64,000 bases of DNA from Desmonostoc muscorum LEGE 12446 (GTDB lineage Bacteria; Cyanobacteriota; Cyanobacteriia; Cyanobacteriales; Nostocaceae), in NCBI RefSeq assembly GCF_015207005.2, contig NZ_JADEXS020000001.1, positions 5,541,001 through 5,605,000 on the forward strand, written 5' to 3'. Of the stretch, positions 1 through 7,761 are shown one piece after another. Every line of letters begins with the position of its first letter. The stretch's first letter is position 1. The notes under the pieces are model-generated. The model made no database searches, had not been told where the DNA came from, and saw only the letters and a list, made by a program, of their open reading frames with translations. A program made the translations under genes and the position numbers.

Positions 1-516
1 GAGTTAATGAGCAAATATGGAGGAGAAACAGTTAAGCAGCTATGGGAATGTGTTTCTCGTCAAACAGTCCAATGGTTGAGAATGCTAGACTTTGGTTTTT
101 TTGAACTGGATTGTTTATTAATTCACGGCACAACAGTAGCAGTTGATGAGGAACTTACACCAAAAACTCACCCCATTGTAATGTGCGATCGCCTATCACG
201 GATGCAAGCAAATAATTTGTTCTGTGGTCGTTCTGGTTTGACCTTTCAATATCAACTGCAAGCAGGTTCTATCACCACAGAGGTTATTACTCTTAACAGC
301 CAAGCTTCTCCCGAAACCGTAAACATTTCCCCGCGTCAAGTAATTGGGGTGGGTAATGTGGGGCGAATACCAGGTGAAGCAAAATATGCGCTTTATACAC
401 CAAATACCAATCAGGTAGTATTTAAGACTGTCCGCTACGGTGTCAACAAAGGATTTCAGCTAAATTCAGCTAAATCCCCAGTCGCTAGTCCAATCAAAAA
501 AGAGCCAGATAAGTAA
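1..516 (+). CDS. C-terminal part of a conserved cyanobacterial metallophosphoesterase-like protein (cut by the window edge)
   Basis: The reading frame is open from the first base, so the true start is probably outside the window; the first visible ATG is at 7. The visible 169 residues carry the pattern IHGTTVAVDEEL, then ANNLFCGRSG and GVGNVGR. I recall these from the C-terminal half of cyanobacterial proteins related to calcineurin-like phosphoesterases, where an IHG or GH motif supplies late metal ligands. The N-terminal metal-binding motifs would be upstream and cannot be seen, so the enzyme activity is an inference. The last 20 residues are lysine- and proline-rich and look like a disordered tail. 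The gene converges on psaK with a 61-bp gap. Confidence 0.5.
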   Translation, partial: ELMSKYGGETVKQLWECVSRQTVQWLRMLDFGFFELDCLLIHGTTVAVDEELTPKTHPIVMCDRLSRMQANNLFCGRSGLTFQYQLQAGSITTEVITLNSQASPETVNISPRQVIGVGNVGRIPGEAKYALYTPNTNQVVFKTVRYGVNKGFQLNSAKSPVASPIKKEPDK

Positions 517-577
517 CTTTCTGGCTCAAAGCTGGAGACAAAAGAATCATCAAATAAGGGCTAACTTGGGTAAAAAC

Positions 578-838
578 CTAAATTCTGCCCAAGTAATGCA
601 ATCCTAAAATAGTGCCTACTCCTAAGACATGACCAAAGGCGGTAGTTGCTAATAAAGCAGGTAAACCAAAACCACCGAAGAAATTGGCTGATGGTAGTCC
701 TGGTTCTGCACTAGGATACTTGATGGTAGATTTGCCAAAGGCAATGGCGACTATGTTTGCGAGAATCATAGTCAGCCCAACTACAGGACTCCATTCCAGG
801 GGGGCGGTTGCAGCAGCGAGTAAGGTTGAAGTAAACAC
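578..838 (-). CDS. psaK: Photosystem I reaction centre subunit PsaK
   Basis: An 86-residue small membrane protein with two hydrophobic helices (about residues 15-35 and 55-80) joined by a short loop, the normal size and topology of PsaK. The N terminus MFTSTLLAAA followed by WSPVVGL and the C-terminal GHVLGVGTILGL are typical. PsaK sits at the edge of the PSI complex in the thylakoid membrane, binds chlorophyll and helps couple antenna energy in state transitions. The start is a GTG preceded by AGGAGC at a suitable distance. The gene stands alone, convergent with the upstream fragment, with a 650-bp gap behind its promoter side. Confidence 0.93.
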   Translation of the reverse strand: MFTSTLLAAATAPLEWSPVVGLTMILANIVAIAFGKSTIKYPSAEPGLPSANFFGGFGLPALLATTAFGHVLGVGTILGLHYLGRI

Positions 839-1490
839 CTGATTTGCTCCTGAAATTTATTAATGATTGAACATATAATCTGAAAATTCCCGAAGCCAAT
901 TCAAGAAAACACCCGATTTTGCATCAATATTTAACACTTATTCTTACTACTTAATATAATCTGCCCCATCTCACGTCTTTTTGCCGCTGCGATCTGATTA
1001 ACGCTAAAATAGAATAGTACATTTGAACGACTATGATTAATCAATTAGTCGTGATGTGGAGTAGAGTATGCAAACAGCCAAGCCTCTAAAAAATAATTGA
1101 AAAAAGCTGTAATACATGTCATTTAGATGACAAATATATTTGCATTAAACGACACATAAATTTCACGGATTGCTACTCACTTACGTAATAGTAGAAAGTC
1201 TGCACTGATACAACTCTAATTTTGGCGAGTTGCTGTCAAAGCCTGCTCAGAACAAAATAAAGTTTTTGTGATTACGAGATTAAACAACCTGAGCGATATG
1301 AGTGCGATAACTAGGTCGGGCTACGCCTACGCATTAATTATCTAGATTTGACAAATTTTAGTCAATAATGGCTGTCAGAGCTACGTCATATGCCAAAGTG
1401 AAGTAGAGGTGCCAAGGCGCAGCCCGCGGTAGGCATCCCTCTAAAGATAATTTAAACTCAAGATGATAGTGATTATTTCCAGCTTCTGTT
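839..1490. other. Intergenic region between psaK and the sufE-like gene
   Basis: 652 bp with no supported gene on either strand. It should hold the psaK promoter (minus strand) and the sufE-like promoter (plus strand). The stretch at about 1310-1440 contains GC-richer interspersed repeat pieces (GGGCTACGCCTACGC; GCGCAGCCCGCGGTAGGC) of a type repeated elsewhere in the window. No tRNA or riboswitch was recognised. Confidence 0.5.
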
Positions 1491-1931
1491 ATGTCCTCAA
1501 CTCTTGATTCTTTGCCACCTGCACTTGCTAAAATTGTCCAGCGCTTTCAACGCGCTTCCGAACCGAAGCGACGCTACGAACAGCTAATCTGGTATGCTCA
1601 GAAGCTTAATGACTTCCCAGAAGCTGATAAATTACCTGATAATAAAGTTCCTGGTTGCGTTTCTCAAGTTTATATCACAGCAACCCTGAATGATGCTAAA
1701 GTTGTCTTCCAAGGCGATTCTGATTCTCAGTTAACCAAAGGATTAGTAGGGCTTTTGGTTGAAGGATTGAATGGACTAACCCCAACTGAGATTGTGCAAC
1801 TTACTCCAGATTTTATTCAAGAAACAGGTTTAAATGTTAGCCTTACACCTTCCCGTGCTAATGGATTTTATAACATTTTTAAAACCATGCAAAAAAAAGC
1901 CTTGGAATGCAAGTTAGATGTAACTAATTAA
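1491..1931 (+). CDS. sufE: SufE family sulfur acceptor for cysteine desulfurase
   Basis: A 146-residue protein covering one SufE domain. The key motif VPGCVSQVY puts the sulfur-accepting cysteine at residue 56, and the basic ERRYEQL-like helix (SEPKRRYEQLIWYAQKL) precedes it as in SufE. SufE takes persulfide sulfur from a SufS-type cysteine desulfurase and passes it to the Suf Fe-S cluster scaffold in the cytoplasm. No other suf gene is nearby, as is common for the stand-alone sufE of cyanobacteria. The C-terminal SRANGFYNIFKTM helix is also characteristic. It is separated by 65 bp of repeat-like sequence from the next gene on the same strand. Confidence 0.9.
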   Translation: MSSTLDSLPPALAKIVQRFQRASEPKRRYEQLIWYAQKLNDFPEADKLPDNKVPGCVSQVYITATLNDAKVVFQGDSDSQLTKGLVGLLVEGLNGLTPTEIVQLTPDFIQETGLNVSLTPSRANGFYNIFKTMQKKALECKLDVTN

Positions 1932-1996
1932 TAGTTGGGTATGGGGTATGGGGAGAAATGACAAATGACAACTGACAAAGGACAAAATTTAATCTA

Positions 1997-2905
1997 ATGT
2001 CAACAAATTTATTATCTACCTCTGCTGCTGTCGGATTTGGTGGAGTAGTTCAAGAATATTTCTGGAATTGGGAAAACCAGCAATTGCGCGTTGTTTATGA
2101 AACCCTTGGTAAAGGTTCACCGCTATTGCTACTACCGGCTTTTAGCAGTGTTTCGACGCGTTTGGAAATGGGCGAAATTGCTAGATTATTAGCTCCCAAT
2201 TTTCAAGTTGTAGCCTTAGACTGGCCTGGTTTTGGTGAATCTTCTCGCCCTAGTTTAAATTATCGACCCCAAATATATCAGCAATTTCTGGAAGATTTTG
2301 TCAACGCGATTTTTAATACTTCAATTACTGTAATGGCGGCTGGTCATGCGGCTAGTTATGTATTAGAATTAGCTCGGAAACAGCCTGCTGCATTCTCACG
2401 AATTGTGTTGTTAGCTCCTACTTGGCGCGGTCCTTTGCCGACAATGGGGGCAAGTCAACAGATAGCTGGTATGGTGAGAGAATTAGTGCGATCGCCTATA
2501 CTTGGTCAAGCTCTCTACAAACTCAACACTACCCCATCTTTCTTAAATTTTATGTACCGCCGTCATGTCTTTACTGACACGGCTAAACTGACACCCAGTT
2601 TCATCGAGAAAAAATGGCAGACAACTCAACAACCAGGAGCGAGATTTGCTTCTGCTGCCTTTGTAACCGGTAATCTCGATGCTGTACACCAGCAATCCGA
2701 TTTTCTCAAACTTGTACAGTCTTTAACGGTACCATTGATGGTGGTAATTGGGGAATCCAGCCCTACCAAATCACGAGAAGAAATGAACACTTTGGCTGCA
2801 TTACCAGGAGTAAGAAGCGCCGTCATTCCTGGTTCTTTAGGACTGCATGAAGAATACCCAGCAGATGTTTTAACAGCAGTTCAAGATTTTTTGTTCTCCC
2901 CATGA
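1997..2905 (+). CDS. Alpha/beta-hydrolase fold protein lacking the usual nucleophile serine
   Basis: 302 residues with a recognisable alpha/beta-hydrolase core: the strand and oxyanion-loop region LLLLPAFSSVS (about 43-53), LDWPGFGES (74-82), a nucleophile-elbow region at 113-121, a helical cap, a late strand VPLMVVIGESS and LGLHEEYP with His284 at the position of the catalytic histidine. The nucleophile elbow reads GHAAS where GxSxG is expected, so the catalytic position (118) is alanine. Either the protein is a non-hydrolytic relative or it uses another nucleophile. The substrate is unknown. It follows the sufE-like gene by 65 bp on the same strand; co-transcription is possible but not shown. 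Confidence 0.75.
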   Translation: MSTNLLSTSAAVGFGGVVQEYFWNWENQQLRVVYETLGKGSPLLLLPAFSSVSTRLEMGEIARLLAPNFQVVALDWPGFGESSRPSLNYRPQIYQQFLEDFVNAIFNTSITVMAAGHAASYVLELARKQPAAFSRIVLLAPTWRGPLPTMGASQQIAGMVRELVRSPILGQALYKLNTTPSFLNFMYRRHVFTDTAKLTPSFIEKKWQTTQQPGARFASAAFVTGNLDAVHQQSDFLKLVQSLTVPLMVVIGESSPTKSREEMNTLAALPGVRSAVIPGSLGLHEEYPADVLTAVQDFLFSP

Positions 2906-3216
2906 AATTGAACAACAATTGAAAACTACAAATATCTGCAACAAATTAATCGACTGTGGGGGCGTACAGCTGTCATTAGTGTCAACTTAATCTGAAACCC
3001 TTGTCAAGACGTGATATTCAGTTTTACCACCACTCTTCGCGTCACCCCACCCCGGTTTTGTCTAAAGCCAAAACCGCCCCTCCCCTTGCTAAGGGGAGGG
3101 GTTGGGGGTGGGGTATAACGTCTGGGGGACAAGGGTTTGAGCTTAAGTTGAGACAACTGTACAGCTGTACGCCCCTACAACGCATTTGTAGCAAGCAGAA
3201 ATTTCGTGAAATGGTT
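2906..3216. repeat. Intergenic region with a GC-rich nested inverted repeat (3044-3114)
   Basis: The 311-bp gap carries a palindromic repeat element. The outer arms are ACCCCACCCC at 3044 and GGGGTGGGGT ending at 3114. Nested inside are GGTTTTG/CAAAACC and CCCCTCCCCTT/AAGGGGAGGGG. It can fold into a strong hairpin and resembles dispersed GC-rich repeats found in Nostoc intergenic DNA. It could serve as a terminator for the hydrolase gene. No gene is supported here. Confidence 0.6.
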
Positions 3217-4164
3217 TTAGTTCAAGCTACTACGAGCAATTTTTCGCCAGCGAGAAACAGAAAGCCCCAGTAAGCCAACTATACCAAGACCAAGAACAGT
3301 TGATGACTCAGGTACCGTCTTGACTTCAAAATCAAAACTGAACGTGCCAGACTCTTTAAAGGGAATGGCGTTATTACCACTACCTAAATCCACGAGTTTG
3401 AAGGTTGCAGAATAAGTTCCCAGTGGTGCGGTAGCATCAGTCCAAAAGGTAGGCGTAAATGAAAAATCATTACCGCTACCGATTGTGTAAATATCACCGA
3501 CTGATTTGAGAATATTAGCGCCTGCTGCATCACCAATACTTAATCCATCGCTAATTGAGGCTAATTGTAAACCAATAGTTGCACCTTCAAGCGATCGCTG
3601 CCAACGACCATTAGAGCTACCAAACAGATACTGGTTGTCTAGTTCTGGAGAAGTTTTTAAAGAAGCTACAGGTTCTATCCTCAGATTGCTATATTCCTTG
3701 TTTGTTGGCGTACTAATCAAGCGGCCGCTATAAATCCCAGAACCAGGTAACAAAGTTAGCGGCGGTTGTCCTGAATAAGACTCAGGAATTCGGTTATTTG
3801 TATTGGTTGAGTTAATGGTGAGGTTATCTAAAGACCCTGAGTAACTATAAGCACCAATACTATGGAAATGGCTAGATTCGGGTGTGTCTTCATTCCTGTG
3901 GGCATATAGTAAAGTCAAACGATTGTAGTTAGGATTTTCCAAGCCTGCGTATGTCCCTGTAGACAGAATCTCAAAACCATCTAACCCAATATAAAATCCG
4001 GTTTCTTCAGAATGATTATGAGTATCATCAGCCTGTGCTGGTGCTAAAGTGGTAGATAAAACCAGCGGTGCAGCAATCAAAAAGCTGACTGCAATAGACG
4101 TAAATGCTTGCCCTGTTTGATTTACTTGCTTTTTTGAGCAAGTAGTATTTCTGGAAACCACCAC
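3217..4164 (-). CDS. All3515-like, Zur-regulated PEP-CTERM anchored exoprotein
   Basis: 315 residues. An N-terminal signal-like segment (about 20-45, ending APAQADD) is followed by a His-rich stretch DDTHNHSEE and a beta-rich exported domain. The C terminus has the PEP-CTERM sorting signal VPESS, a hydrophobic helix and RWRK. This organisation matches the cyanobacterial family named after Anabaena All3515, a zinc-deficiency protein under Zur control; that link is family knowledge. The start is a GTG at 4164 preceded by GGAGAGG. A perfect Zur-type palindrome lies 30 bp upstream, and a zinc GTPase gene is divergent. Likely role: binding or storage of metal at the cell surface under zinc limitation. 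Confidence 0.8.
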   Translation of the reverse strand: MVVSRNTTCSKKQVNQTGQAFTSIAVSFLIAAPLVLSTTLAPAQADDTHNHSEETGFYIGLDGFEILSTGTYAGLENPNYNRLTLLYAHRNEDTPESSHFHSIGAYSYSGSLDNLTINSTNTNNRIPESYSGQPPLTLLPGSGIYSGRLISTPTNKEYSNLRIEPVASLKTSPELDNQYLFGSSNGRWQRSLEGATIGLQLASISDGLSIGDAAGANILKSVGDIYTIGSGNDFSFTPTFWTDATAPLGTYSATFKLVDLGSGNNAIPFKESGTFSFDFEVKTVPESSTVLGLGIVGLLGLSVSRWRKIARSSLN

Positions 4165-4193
4165 GCCTCTCCATCAAAGTATAATTTAGATAA

Positions 4194-4208
4194 TGATAAT
4201 GATTATCA
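4194..4208. promoter_or_regulatory. Zur box upstream of the PEP-CTERM gene
   Basis: TGATAATGATTATCA is a perfect 7-1-7 palindrome. It matches the cyanobacterial Zur operator pattern and lies about 30 bp before the GTG start of the divergent minus-strand gene. Zur with zinc would block the promoter when zinc is plentiful. Confidence 0.8.
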
Positions 4209-4402
4209 TAAAATTTTCCAGCTTGTCAAGGTGCGATACTGAAAACTATGTTCACCAAAGATTCTGTTTTTCTAATTTGTTAATATTTATTACTGATTAC
4301 ACATGCATAAAAATAAAATGTTTCTTGATGAAATTACAGCAGATTTCCAGGAAAATGAAGTACACAACAATTCATTTGCTAGCAAGGTATAAAGCCGCCT
4401 TT

Positions 4403-4482
4403 ACTTCTGAATTCTGTTAGCGCAGTGGGGCGAACGCGAACAGCGTCTCGTAGAGAAGCCCATTCTGACTTCTGAATTCTGT
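4403..4482. repeat. Interspersed repeat bounded by 15-bp direct repeats
   Basis: ACTTCTGAATTCTGT occurs at 4403-4417 and again at 4468-4482. Between them are 50 bp of GC-rich repeat text (GCGCAGTGGGGCG, CGTCTCGTAGAGAAG). The same phrases recur near 17,800 and 51,590. This looks like a small dispersed element with flanking duplications, situated between the two Zur boxes. Confidence 0.6.
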
Positions 4483-4555
4483 CGTATGTAATTATTTTGC
4501 ACAAACCCAAAACAAGGCAAGTTCGCACAAAAAAATAAAAACAATTATCATAGGC

Positions 4556-4568
4556 GATAACGATTATC
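4556..4568. promoter_or_regulatory. Zur box upstream of the COG0523 GTPase gene
   Basis: GATAACGATTATC is a near-perfect palindrome 30 bp before the ATG of the GTPase gene. It resembles the first box and is preceded by a half-site AATTATCATA at about 4543. The two boxes serve two divergent promoters in one intergenic region. Confidence 0.7.
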
Positions 4569-4597
4569 CATAAGGTGAGACAAAAGGAATTTAGAGT

Positions 4598-5569
4598 ATG
4601 GTGGCTGACGTAATCACAAATTCAGTTCCCGTTACTGTTCTTACAGGTTATTTGGGAGCAGGTAAAACGACTCTACTTAATCACATCCTCACCTACGAAC
4701 ACGGCAAAAAAGTTGCTGTGATTGTCAATGAATTTGGGGAAGTGGGCATTGATAATCAACTAATTATCGATGCCGATGAAGAAATATTTGAAATGAATAA
4801 CGGCTGCATCTGTTGTACAGTGCGCGGCGATTTAATTCGCATCATTGGCAATTTGATGAAGCGCCGAGATAAATTTGACCATTTAGTAATTGAAACAACT
4901 GGATTAGCTGACCCCGCACCAGTAATTCAGACATTTTTTGTTGATGAAGACTTGCAAAGTCAACTATCTTTAGATGCCGTGGTGACAGTCGTAGATGCCA
5001 AGCATATCTGGCAGCACTGGGATGCAGACGAAGCCCAAGAACAGATTGCCTTTGCCGATGTAATTTTACTTAATAAAACAGATTTGGTAGCGCCAGAACA
5101 ATTAGACGAATTAGAAAAGCGAATTCGGTCAATGAATGCTATGGCAAAAATCTACCGTACCCGCAACTCTGAATTAGAAATGGATGCTTTATTAGGTGTA
5201 AAAGCATTTGATTTAGATCGGGCATTAGAAATAGATCCAAATTTCTTAGGAGAAGATGCCCACGAACATGATGAAAGCGTTTTTTCTATAGCTTTAGTAG
5301 AAAAAGGTGCAGTCGATGGAGAAAAATTAAACGCTTGGCTTTCTGAATTACTGCGTACCCAAGGACCAGATATTTTCCGGATGAAAGGCATATTAAACAT
5401 TGCTGGAGAAGAAAATAGATTTGTGTTCCAAGGAGTGCATATGATATTTGATGGGAGACCCGATCGCCCCTGGAAACCCAGCGAAACTCCGAAAAACGAA
5501 CTAGTATTTATCGGTCGCAACCTTGACGCAGAGAGACTTAAGCAAGATTTTCTTGCTTGTTTGGTATAA
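4598..5569 (+). CDS. COG0523 (CobW/P47K) GTPase, zinc-responsive metallochaperone
   Basis: 323 residues with all G3E-family marks: Walker A GYLGAGKTT (17-25), the metal-binding CxCC motif at 70-73 (GCICC), a Walker B-like region LVIETTGLADP, the guanine-specificity motif NKTD, and a C-terminal CobW_C domain ending FIGRNLDAERL. A short His/Asp cluster (EDAHEHDES) could bind metal. COG0523 proteins use GTP hydrolysis to load metals into client enzymes. A Zur-type box just upstream and znu genes downstream point to zinc rather than cobalt, so this is likely a zinc-starvation chaperone like Anabaena All1751. RBS AAAGGAAT lies before the ATG. The WD40 gene follows on the same strand after a repeat. 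Confidence 0.9.
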   Translation: MVADVITNSVPVTVLTGYLGAGKTTLLNHILTYEHGKKVAVIVNEFGEVGIDNQLIIDADEEIFEMNNGCICCTVRGDLIRIIGNLMKRRDKFDHLVIETTGLADPAPVIQTFFVDEDLQSQLSLDAVVTVVDAKHIWQHWDADEAQEQIAFADVILLNKTDLVAPEQLDELEKRIRSMNAMAKIYRTRNSELEMDALLGVKAFDLDRALEIDPNFLGEDAHEHDESVFSIALVEKGAVDGEKLNAWLSELLRTQGPDIFRMKGILNIAGEENRFVFQGVHMIFDGRPDRPWKPSETPKNELVFIGRNLDAERLKQDFLACLV

Positions 5570-5574
5570 AAAGG

Positions 5575-5672
5575 GATTGGGGACTGGGGATTGGGTACTG
5601 GGGATTGGGAAGAATTCAGTCCCTAGTTCCGAGTCCTGAGTTCCCAGTCCTTAATCCCCAGTACCCAGTACC
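5575..5672. repeat. Short tandem repeat block forming an inverted repeat
   Basis: Alternating GGGGATTGGG/GGGGACTGGG units (5575-5612) are followed by complementary CCCAGT/CCCCAGTACCC units (5638-5672). The two halves can pair into a long hairpin. It may end transcription of the GTPase gene or reduce read-through into the WD40 gene. Confidence 0.7.
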
Positions 5673-5680
5673 CAATAAAT

Positions 5681-6724
5681 ATGAACTCCACAACCAGCAA
5701 ATCTAAGGAATTTGAACAATACTATTCAGGGACACTTGCAGATTATATAACTGCGATCGCTTGGTCACCCCAAGGTCAAACTTTAGCAGCAACTTCCGCA
5801 GCCGGAGAAGTAGTACTGTGGAATGATGGTGAACTGACAACCTTGCAAACTGGTCACGGTAAATCAGTAGATTGCCTTGCCTTTTCTCCAGATGGGAAAT
5901 TTTTAGCTGTCGGTGGACAAGATGGACAAGTCAAAATTTGGCAGGGCACTGAATTAATCGCCACATTAGAAAATGCGCCTGCATGGGTTGACAAACTAGC
6001 TTGGAATTACACGAGTAACCAACTAGCTTTTAGTTTGGGGCGTTATGTGCAAGTGTGGGACGCAGATACTCGTGAAATTGTTGTCACATTGAATTTCGAT
6101 AACTCATCAGTTTTGGGTATCGATTGGCGCATTGATGGCGAGTACCTAGCCATTGCTGGTTATCAAGGAGTCAAGATTTGGCACAGTCAAAACTGGGATG
6201 AGGAACCATACATCTTAAATACCGCTACCGTCAGCCTCGCAATGGCTTGGTCACCCGATGGTAAATTCCTCGCTTCTGGCAATATGGATCGTAGCGTCAC
6301 CGTTTTGGAATGGAACAATCCCGATCCTTGGGTGATGCGGGGTTTCCCTGGTAAAATTCGCCAATTGGCATGGTCACAAGCTACTACGAAAGTGGGTGCG
6401 CCAATACTAGCATCCTCTAGTGTTGAAGGTATTGTGGTGTGGGAAAAGTCAGAAGATGATACCTTAGGTTGGGAAGCGCGAGTTTTAACTAATCATGTGG
6501 ATGTGATTAATGCGATCGCCTTTGCACCTAAAAGCTTCCTTCTCGCTTCTGCTGGTGCTGATGGCTGGCTGTGTTTATGGAACGAAGCCAACGAAGTATC
6601 CCAAATAATTACAGGTGTCTCAGGAGGCTTTTCTAGCTTAGCTTGGCATCCCCAAGGCAAATTACTAGCCGCAGGCGGTGAGAAAGGCGAATTAGTTATT
6701 TGGTCAAAAGTTTTGCCAGGTTAG
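5681..6724 (+). CDS. WD40-repeat beta-propeller protein
   Basis: 347 residues made almost wholly of WD40 repeats. Typical units are ITAIAWSPQGQTLAATSAAGEVVLW, VDCLAFSPDGKFLAVGGQDGQVKIW, INAIAFAPKSFLLASAGADGWLCLW and FSSLAWHPQGKLLAAGGEKGELVIW. I count about seven blades, enough for one closed propeller. There is no signal peptide, kinase or NACHT domain, so it is a stand-alone cytoplasmic scaffold. It starts 111 bp after the zinc GTPase gene on the same strand and converges on znuC. The location suggests a link to zinc homeostasis, but nothing in the protein proves it. Confidence 0.85.
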   Translation: MNSTTSKSKEFEQYYSGTLADYITAIAWSPQGQTLAATSAAGEVVLWNDGELTTLQTGHGKSVDCLAFSPDGKFLAVGGQDGQVKIWQGTELIATLENAPAWVDKLAWNYTSNQLAFSLGRYVQVWDADTREIVVTLNFDNSSVLGIDWRIDGEYLAIAGYQGVKIWHSQNWDEEPYILNTATVSLAMAWSPDGKFLASGNMDRSVTVLEWNNPDPWVMRGFPGKIRQLAWSQATTKVGAPILASSSVEGIVVWEKSEDDTLGWEARVLTNHVDVINAIAFAPKSFLLASAGADGWLCLWNEANEVSQIITGVSGGFSSLAWHPQGKLLAAGGEKGELVIWSKVLPG

Positions 6725-6740
6725 GGATTTGGGCGTGATT

Positions 6741-6895
6741 AAGAGTGGGGAGTGGGGAGATGAGGGGGATGAGGGAGCAGGGGAGGCAGGGGAGGCAGGG
6801 GGGAGGCAGGGGAGGCAGGGGAGGCAGGGGAGGCAGGGGGAGAATAACTTTTACTCCTAACTCCTAACTCCAAACTCCAAACTCCTAACTCCTCA
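6741..6895. repeat. Short tandem repeats between the WD40 gene and znuC
   Basis: Blocks of GTGGGGA, GATGAGGGG and about seven copies of the nonamer GGGGAGGCA (6779-6840), then AACTCCTAACTCC-type repeats. Purine-rich on the plus strand. No gene is present. It separates two convergent genes and may affect termination. Confidence 0.75.
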
Positions 6896-6903
6896 TGCCC
6901 AAC

Positions 6904-7683
6904 TCAATTATGATCGTGCTGGTAGCGGCTGAATCCTGGGCCGTAGGTTGCTAGAAGATTTTGTGGTGAAAGGGCAATTTCTGGCACTCCTGTGCAAACA
7001 ATGGTTTGATTCAGGCAAAGCACGCGATCGCAATGACGGCTTACCATATCAATATCATGGGAAACTTGCAATACTGTCCAACCCTCTTCCCGCTTTAATT
7101 CATTTAGCAAAGCGTAAAAATCTGCGGCACCTTGTACATCAACCCCAGCAAAGGCTTCATCTAGTACTAACAATTTCCGTTGTTTCACCAAACAATAAGC
7201 CAACAACACCCGCTTCAACTGACCACCGCTAAGAGTACCAATAGCTTGATGCTGTAAATGATAAGCATCAGTTCGCCGTAAAGCTTCTGTTACTGCTAAC
7301 GATTTTTCTCGGTCTTGTCTTTGCAACTTTGATAAAAATGAATCTCCCTTTTTCCCTTCACTTGTCCATCCTAGTCCCACCAATTCCTTAACAGAAATCG
7401 GAAAGCTGCGGTCAAAAATGAAGTTTTGCGGCATATAGCCCAACAAGTGACGTAAACGCCCCAGCTTCGCAATTGGACGATCTAATATTTCAATCGTACC
7501 AGCACTTCGAGGTATCAAATCTAAAACGGCTTTTATCAGAGTACTTTTACCAGCACCATTGGGGCCAACTATAGCTGTATCTGTTCCTGACAACAATTCA
7601 AAGGAAACATCTCGTACAGCTAGATAACTGCCTTGATAAACAGTTAATCCTTCTACTTTCAAAATAGCAATATTATTAGTCAT
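6904..7683 (-). CDS. znuC: Zinc/manganese ABC transporter ATP-binding subunit (ZnuC-like)
   Basis: A 259-residue ABC ATPase from the preferred ATG at 7683 (MTNNIAILKVEGL). It has Walker A GPNGAGKST, Q-loop GYMPQ, signature LSGGQLKR, Walker B LLVLDEAFAGVD and the switch His in VSHDIDMV. The sequence fits the metal-type subfamily that powers zinc or manganese import with a ZnuA-type binding protein. An upstream in-frame ATG would add 14 residues made only of translated tandem repeat (MPNAPCPMPNAQCP), so I reject it. It follows znuA by 78 bp on the same strand. The membrane permease gene znuB is not next to it. Confidence 0.88.
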   Translation of the reverse strand: MTNNIAILKVEGLTVYQGSYLAVRDVSFELLSGTDTAIVGPNGAGKSTLIKAVLDLIPRSAGTIEILDRPIAKLGRLRHLLGYMPQNFIFDRSFPISVKELVGLGWTSEGKKGDSFLSKLQRQDREKSLAVTEALRRTDAYHLQHQAIGTLSGGQLKRVLLAYCLVKQRKLLVLDEAFAGVDVQGAADFYALLNELKREEGWTVLQVSHDIDMVSRHCDRVLCLNQTIVCTGVPEIALSPQNLLATYGPGFSRYQHDHN

Positions 7684-7735
7684 TGGGCATTGGGCATTGG
7701 GCATGGGGCATGGGGCATTGGGCATTTGTAAAGGA
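7684..7735. repeat. GGGCATT tandem repeat in the znuA-znuC gap
   Basis: Six or so copies of a GGGCATT/GGGGCAT heptamer on the plus strand directly abut the znuC start, leaving no clear ribosome-binding site. The repeat could insulate znuC translation from znuA or weaken it. Confidence 0.7.
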
Positions 7736-7761
7736 CAAAGGACAAATGACTAATGACAAAC

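Noticed and set aside
3001..3273. 90-codon open frame on the plus strand
   Set aside because: It runs through a GC-rich inverted repeat and into the 3' end of the PEP-CTERM gene on the other strand; no start context or family.
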